This document shows, piece after piece, positions 29,112 through 37,210 of a stretch of DNA of 47,379 nt. The position numbers and the translations under genes were made by a program. Under the pieces are notes generated by a model. The model worked only from the letters and a program-made list of their open reading frames with translations. It had not been told where the DNA came from and made no database searches. Numbering within the stretch: the first letter of the stretch is position 1; each line of letters starts with the position of its first letter. Source of the stretch: an uncultured Acholeplasmatales bacterium (GTDB taxonomy: Bacteria > Bacillota_I > Bacilli_A > Acholeplasmatales > Anaeroplasmataceae); assembly GCA_944324795.1 (NCBI GenBank), contig CALUXR010000014.1:1-47379 (forward strand), written 5' to 3'.

Positions 29112-30446
29112 TTAACAAACACCATGTGCTAATATAGCATTTACTACCTTTTCAAAACCACAAATATTAGCACCAGCTACATAATTATTGCCAAGATTAT
29201 ATTTTTTACAAGTTTCTAATATATTTTTAAAAATGTTTTGCATAATTTCTTTTAATCTATTATCTACTTCTTCAAATGTCCAATTAAGACGAAGACTATT
29301 TTGGCTCATCTCAAGACCAGATGTCGCTACACCACCAGCATTTGCAGCTTTTCCAGGAATGAATAAAATATTATTTTCTTGTAAATATTTAGTTGCTTCA
29401 AGGGTTGTAGGCATATTAGCACCTTCACAAACACAAAGACAACCATTTTTAACTAAAGCTATAGCATCTTCTAAATCTAATTCATTTTGAGTAGCACAAG
29501 GTAGGGCAATATCACATTTTAATTTAAATACACCTTTACCTTCATAATATTTAGCACTTGGTCTAGCTTCTTGATATTTTGTTAAACGTTCGCGTTTTAC
29601 CTCTTTTATTTCTTTTAATAAAGCTAAATCAATACCATCTTCATCATAAATATAGCCATTAGAATCAGAAACACTTATAACTTTAGCTCCTAACTGTATT
29701 GCCTTTTCACAAGCATAAATAGCTACATTACCAGCTCCGCTTATTGCTATTCTTTTCCCACTAATATCTATGTTATGAGCTTTTAATAGTTCTTCAGTAA
29801 TATATAATAAACCATATCCAGTAGCTTCTGTTCTTACTAAACTACCACCATATGTCAAACCTTTACCAGTTAATACACCTTCAAAATTGCCGTTTATTTT
29901 TTTATATTGACCATATAAATAGCCGATTTCACGAGCACCTACTCCAATATCGCCAGCAGGGACATCTTTGTTAGGACCAATATATTTATAAAGTTCATTC
30001 ATAAAGCTTTGACAAAAAGCCATGATTTCAATATCACTTTTACCTTTAGGATCAAAATCACTTCCACCTTTACCACCACCCATAGGAAGCCCTGTTAATG
30101 AGTTTTTAAAAGTTTGTTCAAATGCCAAAAACTTTAAAATGCTTTGATTTACAGATGGGTGTAAACGAAGTCCCCCTTTATAAGGGCCAATAGCATTAGA
30201 CCATTGAATACGATAACCCATATTAACTTCTACCTCACCATTATCATTAACCCAGGGAATTCTAAAAGAAATGATTCTATCTGGTGTAGTTAATCTTTCT
30301 AATATTTTATTTTTTTGATATAAATCTAAATTTTTTTCAACACAAGGTCTAATTGATTCTAAAACTTCTTTTGTCGCTTGTAAAAATTCAGGTTCATAAG
30401 GAAATTTTTTATTTAAATTAGTTAAAACGCTATTAATATAGTCCAT
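29112..30446 (-). CDS. gdhA: NADP-type glutamate dehydrogenase
   Basis: Interconverts 2-oxoglutarate plus ammonia and glutamate. The hexameric, 444-residue form: substrate lysines Lys90 (PYKGGLR), Lys114 and catalytic Lys126 (MGGGKGGSDFDP), then the nucleotide fold with ISGAGNVA near 235. The segment PAGDIGVGAREIGYL is characteristic. GGAGG precedes the ATG. About 85 bases upstream lies a perfect cre box shared with an oppositely directed promoter, so CcpA may influence both. Confidence 0.96.
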   Translation of the reverse strand: MDYINSVLTNLNKKFPYEPEFLQATKEVLESIRPCVEKNLDLYQKNKILERLTTPDRIISFRIPWVNDNGEVEVNMGYRIQWSNAIGPYKGGLRLHPSVNQSILKFLAFEQTFKNSLTGLPMGGGKGGSDFDPKGKSDIEIMAFCQSFMNELYKYIGPNKDVPAGDIGVGAREIGYLYGQYKKINGNFEGVLTGKGLTYGGSLVRTEATGYGLLYITEELLKAHNIDISGKRIAISGAGNVAIYACEKAIQLGAKVISVSDSNGYIYDEDGIDLALLKEIKEVKRERLTKYQEARPSAKYYEGKGVFKLKCDIALPCATQNELDLEDAIALVKNGCLCVCEGANMPTTLEATKYLQENNILFIPGKAANAGGVATSGLEMSQNSLRLNWTFEEVDNRLKEIMQNIFKNILETCKKYNLGNNYVAGANICGFEKVVNAILAHGVC

Positions 30447-30529
30447 AATTCTACCTCCATACGTTTATTATAATAATTATTTTTTTGTTAAATTGCAATT
30501 TATTTTTTTAACTTTTTTTAAATTTAGTA

Positions 30530-30559
30530 TTGACAGCGTTTTCATAAATGTTATATAAT
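30530..30559 (+). promoter_or_regulatory. Promoter with overlapping cre (CcpA) box
   Basis: Plus-strand TTGACA (30530-30535), 18-base spacer, TATAAT (30554-30559). The minus-strand reading of 30531-30544, TGAAAACGCTGTCA, fits the cre consensus at every fixed position. The box covers the -35 region, which predicts repression by CcpA of the plus-strand transcript. It also lies upstream of gdhA on the other strand. Confidence 0.7.
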
Positions 30560-30565
30560 AAAGGT

Positions 30566-30779
30566 GCAAGGAGGGATACACTAAGTAAAGAAAATTAAAA
30601 AGCTTTACTTATTGTAAATAAATAGGTCGGTCAATTAGAAAATAGTAAAATATATATTAGTTATTAGAATAAGATATAATTTAAGCTTTAGAAAAAAGTT
30701 AGTACTATTAAAAAATTGACGACAAGAAAAGAAGAGGATGATAACTTTTTAAGAATATCAAATCTCTTCTTTTTTTATT
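30566..30779 (+). ncRNA. Candidate structured non-coding RNA
   Basis: Between divergent promoter signals and a hairpin-T-run lie about 210 bases with no usable ORF: an AAGGAGGG sequence near 30570 has no start codon behind it. Helices I can pair: AAGTAAAG (30583-30590) with CTTTACTT (30603-30610). GTC-g-GTCAATT (30626-30636) pairs with AATTGACGAC (30714-30723), and nested inside it AATAGTA (30641-30647) pairs with TACTATT (30703-30709). The end is a stem of AAGAAGAG/CTCTTCTT with a T7 tail. It does not match the RNase P, tmRNA or SRP RNA hallmarks I know. Identity unknown; a cre-controlled regulatory RNA is possible. Confidence 0.55.
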
Positions 30780-31969
30780 TATTCTAAACATTCTTCTTTT
30801 TTAAGCCACTTTGTTCCTAAAAAATCAATCAATATCCCACCAAGTGGGGCAGTAATAACAATAGCTAAAACAGCTATAGCTAATATAAGATTACCACAAT
30901 TTAAGCCATTACTTAAGGCGATACCGCCAATTGAGGCTTGAACTGTAGCTTTAGGTAAATAGGCAAATATAGAAAACATTCTTTCTTTTAGATTTAATTT
31001 TGTTTTTATCAAACATAAATATACACCAATTGATCTAAATATTAAACCTATTAATAGTACTAATAACCCCATCATTCCACTATCTAAAATATATTTAAAA
31101 TCAACTGCTGCCCCAACTAAAACAAATAATATTATTTCAAAAAATTTCCAAATATTATTATAACCTTTAGATAATTCTTTTGCTTTATTTGGTAATTTAT
31201 ATAATATAATTATTCCCATAACCATAACTGCTAATAATGCAGATATATCAAAATATTTTTTTAATAATTCTTCACAACCAACTAAAATTAAAGATGTCGT
31301 AAAAAATATTAAAACATTTATAACAAGTGAAAAGTTTGTTTTTTTATAAATATAAACTAAAATTACACCAAAAATTATACCAACCAATATTCCAGATAAT
31401 ATAGTTAAAGGAATTAAGCCAACTCCTAATGCATTAAAATTATTATTGCTGACAATTCCTAAAAAAGCATAAAACAAAATGATTGTATATGTGTCATCAG
31501 CTGATGAACCAGCTAATATTATTTCTGGTATATTATTATGATTATAACCTTTTTCTATCAATTTAATCATCCTAGGAGATACAACGGCAGGGGAAACAGC
31601 CGCTAGAACACTACCTAATAAAAAACCTTCAAAATAGCTTAAATTCAATAAATAATGACTACTAATTCCTACAGCTACAATCTCAAATGTTGCTGGTAAA
31701 AAACACATTAAAATGGCAGAACGACCAACTTTTTTAAGACCTCTTAAATCTAGATTTAAACCACTTCTTGTTAAAATTATAACTAAAGCTAATTGCCTTA
31801 ACTGACTAGAAACACTTAATATTGTTGGATCAATTATATTCAATATAGTTGGACCTAACAATAAACCTAATATAATCATTCCAATAAAACCAGGAATATG
31901 AATTTTATCTAAGATAAAACCAATTATAAAACCACCTAGTAAAATTATTCCTAATGAAATATAAAACAT
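30779..31969 (-). CDS. Cation:proton antiporter, CPA2-like
   Basis: A 396-residue membrane protein with about 11-12 spans from the first residue onward. It has the Na+/H+ exchanger (CPA2) pattern: PGFIGMIILGLLLGP near 27-41, SAILMCFLP, the unwound-helix region AAVSPAVVSPRMIKL, and SADDTYTIILFYAF with acidic residues in the ion path. It lacks the RCK/TrkA-N tail of KefB-type proteins. The leader carries a large hairpin with a T-rich 3' side directly before the AAGGAG site, so expression may be attenuated. It follows GrpB by about 150 bases. Confidence 0.85.
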   Translation of the reverse strand: MFYISLGIILLGGFIIGFILDKIHIPGFIGMIILGLLLGPTILNIIDPTILSVSSQLRQLALVIILTRSGLNLDLRGLKKVGRSAILMCFLPATFEIVAVGISSHYLLNLSYFEGFLLGSVLAAVSPAVVSPRMIKLIEKGYNHNNIPEIILAGSSADDTYTIILFYAFLGIVSNNNFNALGVGLIPLTILSGILVGIIFGVILVYIYKKTNFSLVINVLIFFTTSLILVGCEELLKKYFDISALLAVMVMGIIILYKLPNKAKELSKGYNNIWKFFEIILFVLVGAAVDFKYILDSGMMGLLVLLIGLIFRSIGVYLCLIKTKLNLKERMFSIFAYLPKATVQASIGGIALSNGLNCGNLILAIAVLAIVITAPLGGILIDFLGTKWLKKEECLE

Positions 31970-31989
31970 TTAAAACATCTCCTTACAAC

Positions 31990-32080
31990 ATAAAAAGCTA
32001 ATGAAGCCACAACAAAAAAATGTTGTAGACGTCATTAGCTTAAATAGCGGTTTTGAATTAATCATGGTAGACATCATTAC
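31990..32080 (-). promoter_or_regulatory. Hairpin leader of the antiporter gene, candidate attenuator
   Basis: The minus-strand leader holds a two-part hairpin: AAGCTAATGA with TCATTAGCTT (32032-32041 and 31995-32004) and inside it ACAACA with TGTTGT, followed by TTTTTATG, then the ribosome site. A 13-base motif TAATGAYGTCTAC occurs twice, at 32067-32079 and, inside the 5' arm of the hairpin, at 32025-32037. The upstream copy can form the small stem GGTA/TACC. This looks like an RNA switch or a protein-binding attenuator, but it matches no class I recognise. Confidence 0.45.
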
Positions 32081-32118
32081 CAAATATATTAAACACTTTA
32101 ATAAGTTTTTTTACAATA

Positions 32119-32658
32119 TTAAAGCGTTTGCATAAACTTATTTTCTTTATACCAATTTAATGCTAGTTTTTCCATATTTTTAACAAATTCATCTTTTCCG
32201 TCACAATATTTTTCAATATCATAAGGAAAAAGTTTAGCTAATTTTTCTTTTAATTCACCATATTTAAAAGCCACATCATCATGTGTTCTTAAATAATCTC
32301 TAACAGCTAAATGTCTTATTAAATTATATTTATCATCATCTTTAAATATATGTATTTGATGAGTTCTATCATCTCTACCTTTTCTAAGATACCTTCTACC
32401 TTTAATTCCAAATTCACCTAAATATTCATAGCCAATATTTATAAATTCATTTTGTTTCTTATCTACTTCTTCTAAAGATTTAACACTAATCATAATATCA
32501 ATAATTGGTTTAGATTTTAAATTAGGAACCGCTGTTGAACCAATATGATAAATATTAACTAAATTATTTTTTAATATTTTAATTAAAAGTTCTTTTTCTT
32601 TTTCAAACATTAAAGGATAATTCATATTATATTCTTTAATAATAACATGTTGTGCCAT
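32119..32658 (-). CDS. GrpB family protein (UPF0157)
   Basis: A nucleotidyltransferase-fold protein of about 179 residues. Typical GrpB landmarks: IIKEYNMNYPLMFEKEKELL at the N terminus, HIGSTAVPNLKSKPIIDIMI (about 38-57), then RDYLRTH and a helical end. GrpB domains occur alone or fused to dephospho-CoA kinase; their biochemical role is not established. The longest frame begins 9 bases earlier (32667), but AGGATGG would then overlap the start; I use the internal ATG. It follows the macro-domain gene by about 10 bases, hence one operon. Confidence 0.88.
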   Translation of the reverse strand: MAQHVIIKEYNMNYPLMFEKEKELLIKILKNNLVNIYHIGSTAVPNLKSKPIIDIMISVKSLEEVDKKQNEFINIGYEYLGEFGIKGRRYLRKGRDDRTHQIHIFKDDDKYNLIRHLAVRDYLRTHDDVAFKYGELKEKLAKLFPYDIEKYCDGKDEFVKNMEKLALNWYKENKFMQTL

Positions 32659-32668
32659 AAATACCATC

Positions 32669-33211
32669 CTATTTTTTTAAATTAAAGCTATCTAATTTTA
32701 AATCCAATGATTTAGCTATTTCTAAATAAGTATCATATGTAATTTTATTAAAACAACAAAATGTAACTTTAATGTTATAATTTGGATTATTTTCTAAAAA
32801 AGCTTTAACCGTTTTAATTGCAATTAATGTAGCTTCTTTTAAAGGATAACCATATATCCCTGTAGATATAGCAGGAAAAGCAATAGTATGTATATCATTT
32901 AACATAGCTAACTTAAGCGAATTTTCATAACAGTTTGCTAATTTTAAAGCATCACTTATAAAACCATGATAAATAGGACCTACAGTATGAATAACAAATT
33001 TCGCTTTTAATTTATACCCTTTAGTAATCTTAGCTTCTCCTGTTTTACAACCATTTAGTGTCATACATTCTTTTAATAATTCTTCACCTGCAGCTTTATG
33101 AATTGCCCCATCAACACCTCCACCTCCAAGTAAAGTATTGTTAGCAGCATTGACAATAGCGTCAACATTTAGTGTAGTTATATCACCATAAAATATATTT
33201 AATAGATTCAT
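32669..33211 (-). CDS. Macro domain ADP-ribose hydrolase
   Basis: Single-domain protein of 180 residues resembling O-acetyl-ADP-ribose deacetylase / mono-ADP-ribosylhydrolase (YmdB/MacroD-like). It has [17 protein letters not shown] (9-25), the [14 protein letters not shown] loop (29-42), VIHTVGP and [13 protein letters not shown], all ligand-contacting segments. GAGGCG precedes the ATG. It heads a short operon with GrpB. kptA, whose reaction releases ADP-ribose cyclic phosphate, lies about 1 kb upstream on the same strand across an intron remnant. Confidence 0.93.
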   Translation of the reverse strand: MNLLNIFYGDITTLNVDAIVNAANNTLLGGGGVDGAIHKAAGEELLKECMTLNGCKTGEAKITKGYKLKAKFVIHTVGPIYHGFISDALKLANCYENSLKLAMLNDIHTIAFPAISTGIYGYPLKEATLIAIKTVKAFLENNPNYNIKVTFCCFNKITYDTYLEIAKSLDLKLDSFNLKK

Positions 33212-33357
33212 TTTAACGCCTCCAATCGTTATTATAATTTCAACATAAATTAGATAAGATTTCCATATAAATCATTAATTTATAAGCTTTTTATTAATTG
33301 AAAAATATTTAATAGAAAAATTTAATTTCATTAAACATCTATAATTTTTTCTAATTT

Positions 33358-33446
33358 TAAATAGGGTAGAGAAAATATAATAATAGTTTTCCCTCCCATT
33401 GCACCGTACGTACGGGTCCGTATACGGCGCTACATTTATATTAAAC
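33358..33446 (-). mobile_element. Group II intron 3' end (domains V-VI), 5'-truncated element
   Basis: The minus strand reads GCGCCGTATACGG, then CCGTACGTACGGTGC, which pair as the conserved domain V-type hairpin found right after group II intron maturase genes. It is followed by GGGAGGGAAAA pairing with TTTTCTCTACCC (domain VI-like), ending near 33360. It directly follows the maturase fragment, confirming an intron tail. The rest of the intron is missing. Confidence 0.65.
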
Positions 33447-33451
33447 ACAAA

Positions 33452-33736
33452 TTATCTTAGGTAATAATTTAAGGGGTTGACCAAGCCTAGTCTTCCTCTT
33501 TTTATATTGGCTGTTTCAAGTATCTTTGGTGATAGTATATAATTAATAATATTTAATCCACATTGTCTATAAAGTCCTAGTCTTGAATTAGCTACCTTAA
33601 AAATATCTTCAAAAGAAAGCTTTAGTTTATATTTCCTATTTATTTTCTCTAGATTTCTTTGTATAGTATATGGATTCTTCCATTGTTTAATTATAATTAC
33701 TCTAATTTTATACCTTAGTGTTGAGCTTAACTTTAT
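33452..33736 (-). pseudogene. Group II intron reverse transcriptase/maturase, C-terminal remnant
   Basis: A 94-codon open stretch too short for a normal gene call but clearly the end of a LtrA-type protein: LRYKIRVIIIKQWKNP corresponds to the LRRRIR...WKQWKK segment before the maturase domain, and the following FKVANSRLGLYR and the end PLNYYLR match ANSRKGYWR and the DYYL terminus. The reading frame stops at 33737-33739, and no reverse-transcriptase core is present upstream. So the element lost its 5' part. Confidence 0.72.
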
Positions 33737-33778
33737 TTAAGTATATATATAAATATTTATAATCAAAATAAATGAATA

Positions 33779-33832
33779 AACGTCCTTAATGATTATGATT
33801 GTTAGTAAATCATAGTACTTGAGGACGTTTTA
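33779..33832. repeat. Long imperfect inverted repeat
   Basis: AAACGTCCTTAA (about 33779) pairs with TTGAGGACGTTT (about 33820), with an inner TGATT/AATCA pairing. T4 follows on the plus strand. It could be a terminator or an element end. Apart from this and the intron remnant, the 33212-33850 stretch shows no gene. Confidence 0.45.
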
Positions 33833-33849
33833 ATTATCTAGTATAATTT

Positions 33850-33900
33850 AACAAAAATAAAAAGTCAGTTACTTACCGTCCAAAGTTTTTTAACTGACTT
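33850..33900 (-). terminator. kptA terminator
   Basis: Ten-bp stem (33862-33871 with 33891-33900) followed on the minus strand by TTTTTATTTTT. Confidence 0.8.
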
Positions 33901-34054
33901 ACCAAAAGGCGATATTATGATAACATTTAAGAGTTTAAATTTCAAGATAGATGATTCTATAAACATAGTTTTCTTACTTATTACTAACACATTATTTCTT
34001 ATTATTACGCCATTATTTATAATTTGGTGATGTATTTTGGAGGAATATAGTCCG

Positions 34055-34558
34055 CTAATAAATATCATCACCACCAGTATAAAACTTAATTCCTTCTAGA
34101 TAGGCAGTATGAGCTGCTATTTCAAGGAGGATAACATTTTTAGTTCTTCTAGCTCCTACACTAAGGGCTACACTCTTTTCTTTAGCTAGATGAACATATT
34201 GTCTATGCATTTTATTGAGACCAATTTCTTTGATTTTTAAATAGGCACTTTCAGTTGTCCCGTGATATAGGATATTTGGCGGTATTACTTCTTCTTGCTT
34301 TATCTTAAGCATGATTGTATGACCATATAACGCTTTGATTTTATCATCTTTAATATAAAATCTTTCCTTATCTAAATGCTTAATCATATCCTCTAGCATT
34401 GATTTAGTTACTTCTTCTTGAAATTTAGGGTTACTATTAAGCCCCTTTAATAAATCATTTATTAAAACATAGCCTTCTAAATCCATAGAAAGATTATACT
34501 TATTAGGATTATGTCTTAAAACATAACTTATTTCTTTACTCAATCTTGTGTAATCCAT
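34055..34558 (-). CDS. kptA: RNA 2'-phosphotransferase (Tpt1/KptA), frameshifted C-terminal tail
   Basis: Transfers an internal RNA 2'-phosphate to NAD+, releasing nicotinamide and ADP-ribose 1'',2''-cyclic phosphate. It begins MDYTRLSKEISYVLRHNP (Arg15, His16), has LYHGT near 98, MHRQYVHLA with Arg119, and GGDDIY near the end; the catalytic Arg-His-Arg-Arg set appears kept. The longest frame starts 33 bases earlier, inside the upstream gene; AAAGGA before the ATG at 34558 supports my start. After IY the frame ends in TAG, but a one-base shift continues LADYIPPKYITKL to a stop at 34017-34019, the normal KptA ending. So one base was lost near 34055-34062. It probably folds without the last 12 residues, but this is uncertain. 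Confidence 0.85.
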   Translation of the reverse strand: MDYTRLSKEISYVLRHNPNKYNLSMDLEGYVLINDLLKGLNSNPKFQEEVTKSMLEDMIKHLDKERFYIKDDKIKALYGHTIMLKIKQEEVIPPNILYHGTTESAYLKIKEIGLNKMHRQYVHLAKEKSVALSVGARRTKNVILLEIAAHTAYLEGIKFYTGGDDIY

Positions 34559-34982
34559 CCTGAGCTTTCCTTTCACTATTAATTTTCCCAAAAGTTATAG
34601 CATAAAAGATTATGGCAATAAGATTAAAGGCTAAACTAAAACCAAAAAGATAGTAATAATCAAAAATATATAATACTACAAGACTTAAAATAATAGCAAA
34701 GGAAAGTGGAATACATGCCACAAGAGTTAATTTATTTTTGGCTTTAAGTAATAAAATATAGCCAATAAAAAATCTAATATAGCCACCTAATACAACAACT
34801 ACCCAAATTAAAGCTAAAATAAATAGTAAGCAAATTGACATAAATACTGACATACCATCAAGACCACCACTAGATTTTGGCAATGAGGTAAACTTACTAC
34901 CAAAGACGAAAGAAAAATAGATTAGGATACCTAGATTAATAATTATTGCTATGGGGGAGATATACTTATAAATTTTTTTCAC
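34536..34982 (-). CDS. Small four-span membrane protein
   Basis: A 148-residue protein with hydrophobic stretches near 8-28, 48-78, 88-108 and 110-132 and a short charged tail. I recognise no family. A GTG start follows an AGGTGA site. Its end overlaps kptA by about 23 bases, so the two are coexpressed. A partnership with KptA is only suggested by this arrangement. Confidence 0.6.
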   Translation of the reverse strand: MKKIYKYISPIAIIINLGILIYFSFVFGSKFTSLPKSSGGLDGMSVFMSICLLFILALIWVVVVLGGYIRFFIGYILLLKAKNKLTLVACIPLSFAIILSLVVLYIFDYYYLFGFSLAFNLIAIIFYAITFGKINSERKAQDGLHKIE

Positions 34983-35319
34983 TATAACATCACCTACTTC
35001 TTTCCCTTATTTTACTATTTAGTAAAAAAAATTACTAGTCTTAACGAGAGAAAAATAATTTTTTACTACTAATTCCTGCTATAGTTTAAATTCCATATAT
35101 ATATTCTTTTTAGTAGTCTAATCTAATTGTAAATATAAAATTATTTAAAAGCTAACGATATATTTTATTATTTTCATACTTGTTGATTCCTATCTATACT
35201 TTATTTAAAGCAAATTTACATTTAACCTATTGCTTTTGCGTTTTTTTTAATGTTAAGATATATGCAGTAAGTTCATTGTTTTTATAAGCCATTCAACAAT
35301 AAGTGGGGTAATATTGTTG
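34983..35319. other. AT-rich intergenic stretch, nothing recognised
   Basis: No ORF with a plausible start, no tRNA and no convincing terminator. A weak inverted repeat (TTACTACTAA near 35055 and TTAGTAGTC near 35110) is the only structure noticed. Confidence 0.5.
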
Positions 35320-35891
35320 TTAACAATTACAATATTTTCCAAAGTATTTTTCTTCACCTGCTTTTCGCGCTTGTATTGCTTCTCTTTTTGTTTTATATCT
35401 ACCAAGAAGATAGGCTTTTCTTTGAAACATTATTTGTGCTACCCACAGACCTCTATCTTTATCAAAATGAACTCCTCTTATTCCTGAAGTGTTATTTTTA
35501 TTCATTTTTCTATCTTTTTTGATGGCAGATTTCATTGTACCATCAATTAAGCCTCTATCTAATGCTGACAAATTACTTCTATTTTCATTGTTCTTACAAC
35601 CACATGATACTGTTGATATACTTGTTAAATATGATGTTTTAACAAAACATATATTTCCACAATCACATTTGCACTTCCAATAATTGGCATTATTTTTAGT
35701 ATAAGCAAATTCTAATACTTCTAATCTACCAAATTTTATACCTATTAAATCTTTTGGTTTATGTCTCAAACACCCACACGATTTAGTGTGTCCTAAATGT
35801 AATTTATTTATGTTTACTTCTACTATATTTCCACAACTACAAAGACATTTATATATTTTAGTTGAATGATATCTTTTGTTTGTTTTGAAAA
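35320..35891 (-). pseudogene. Zinc-ribbon/AP2-domain protein, 5' end lost at the IS
   Basis: The called 149-codon frame uses a TTG codon, but the same frame runs open to the IS end: KRYHSTKIYKCLCSCGN...HTKSCGCL, then DLIGIKFGRLEVLE...YWKCKCDCGN...STVSCGC. These are two copies of the CxCxCG...SCGC module common in phage homing-endonuclease-like proteins. An AP2 DNA-binding domain follows (NTSGIRGVHFDKDRGLWVAQ, then the segment ending in EKYFG). The first module begins abruptly at the IS boundary, so the N terminus is missing. No HNH nuclease core is visible. It is a mobile-DNA gene remnant; a shorter protein from an internal start is conceivable. Confidence 0.6.
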
Positions 35892-35936
35892 TGGTATCTT
35901 AAAAGTGTAGGATTATGGCCTTCAAAAATGTAGGTT
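35892..35936 (+). repeat. IS21 left terminal inverted repeat
   Basis: The core ATGGCCTTCAAAAATG lies at about 35914-35930 and is matched in inverted orientation at the right end. The outer boundary is less certain than the core. Confidence 0.75.
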
Positions 35937-35997
35937 AATAGTCTTACACTATTTTTATTTGTTATAATCCTTCTATAAGCATAGGAGGTATTAAAAC

Positions 35998-37209
35998 ATG
36001 AGAAAAGACATATTGGAAAGGATGAAAATTTTGAAACAAGATGACATAAAGCCCAATTATTCTGAGCTAGCAAAGCAATTAGGCTGTGACTATAGAACAG
36101 TAAAGAAATATTATGAAAACAACGTTGATTCTTCTAGTACTAAAAAAGTTAGGCCATCCATATTAGATCCGTTTAAAGAAATTATAAAAGAAAAATTACA
36201 AGTGCCGTGTAAAGCATCCGATATTTTTCGCTATATTAAAAAGAAAGGCTACGAAGGGAGCTATAGTGTAGTCAAAAGGTATTGTAAGAAATATAAAATA
36301 AAACAGTCTAATGAAGCAACTATAAGGTTTGAAACAACCCCAGGATTACAAGCTCAAGTTGATTGGAAAGAATCTAAAAAATTGACTAATAGAAATGGGG
36401 AAATATTCATTATCAATATATTCTTAGTAGTATTAGGATATTCAATAATGAAATATATTGAATTAACGATAGATAGAAATCAAGCAACAGTCTTTCAAGG
36501 ATTAGCAAATTCATTTAAATATTTTGGTGGAGTTCCAAAGGGAATAGTATTTGATAATATGAAAACCGTTGTAGACCAAGCCAAAAGTGAATATAACAAA
36601 CCAGTCATTAATTCTAAATTTTATGAATTTTCTAAAGATATGGGATTTCAAGCAGTTTTATGTAGAGCATTTAGACCACAAACCAAAGGCAAAGTAGAAG
36701 CCTTAGCCAAAGTAATGGACAGACTAGATGTATACAATAATGAATTTGAAACGTTGGAAGATTTAGATGAGATAGTACATGAATTAAATATAGATTTAAA
36801 TAATGAAGTTTCTCAAGCAACAAACGAAAGGCCAATAGAACGCTTTAAAAATGAAAAAGAATATTTGAATCCATTACCTAGCTATGACATCTTAGAAGGC
36901 TATATAACAAAGCCAGTAACGCGCAAAGTCACTAAAGAGTCAATGATTACGTATAATAAATCCAAATATTCCGTTAGCACAAAGTATATAGGCAAAATTG
37001 TAACAATAGAAACAAAAGCTAATACCTTGTATATTTATTATAACAAAGAATTAATCAAAAAGCATAAAATAACAAATGATTTTCTAAATTACCATAAAGA
37101 TGACGCATACGAAATTTTAAAATCAAATGTATTCAAGCATAAAGACGATGAATACATTAAAGACTTTATTGAGAAAAACTTGAAAATTTATGATTCAATA
37201 GGAGATTAA
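35998..37209 (+). CDS. istA: IS21 transposase IstA
   Basis: DDE transposase. A helix-turn-helix (PNYSELAKQLGCDYRTVKKY, 19-38) is followed by the RNase H-type catalytic core with Asp122 (AQVDWKES), Asp186 (VFDNMKT) and Glu234 (TKGKVEALAK), and a C-terminal Mu-transposase-like barrel (about 310-365). Length 403 aa is normal. An AGGAGG site stands 9 bases before the ATG. istB follows after one base. All three catalytic acids are present and the frame is intact, so the element may be active. Confidence 0.95.
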   Translation: MRKDILERMKILKQDDIKPNYSELAKQLGCDYRTVKKYYENNVDSSSTKKVRPSILDPFKEIIKEKLQVPCKASDIFRYIKKKGYEGSYSVVKRYCKKYKIKQSNEATIRFETTPGLQAQVDWKESKKLTNRNGEIFIINIFLVVLGYSIMKYIELTIDRNQATVFQGLANSFKYFGGVPKGIVFDNMKTVVDQAKSEYNKPVINSKFYEFSKDMGFQAVLCRAFRPQTKGKVEALAKVMDRLDVYNNEFETLEDLDEIVHELNIDLNNEVSQATNERPIERFKNEKEYLNPLPSYDILEGYITKPVTRKVTKESMITYNKSKYSVSTKYIGKIVTIETKANTLYIYYNKELIKKHKITNDFLNYHKDDAYEILKSNVFKHKDDEYIKDFIEKNLKIYDSIGD

Positions 37210-37210
37210 T

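Noticed and set aside
32040-32115. Purine-type riboswitch ahead of the antiporter
   Set aside because: A GTCTACC-like string recalls the purine aptamer junction, but the P3 helix and the partner junction cannot be formed.
33865-34074. 69-codon minus-strand ORF downstream of kptA
   Set aside because: It overlaps the kptA terminator and the shifted kptA tail, with no ribosome site; the true continuation is the kptA frame.
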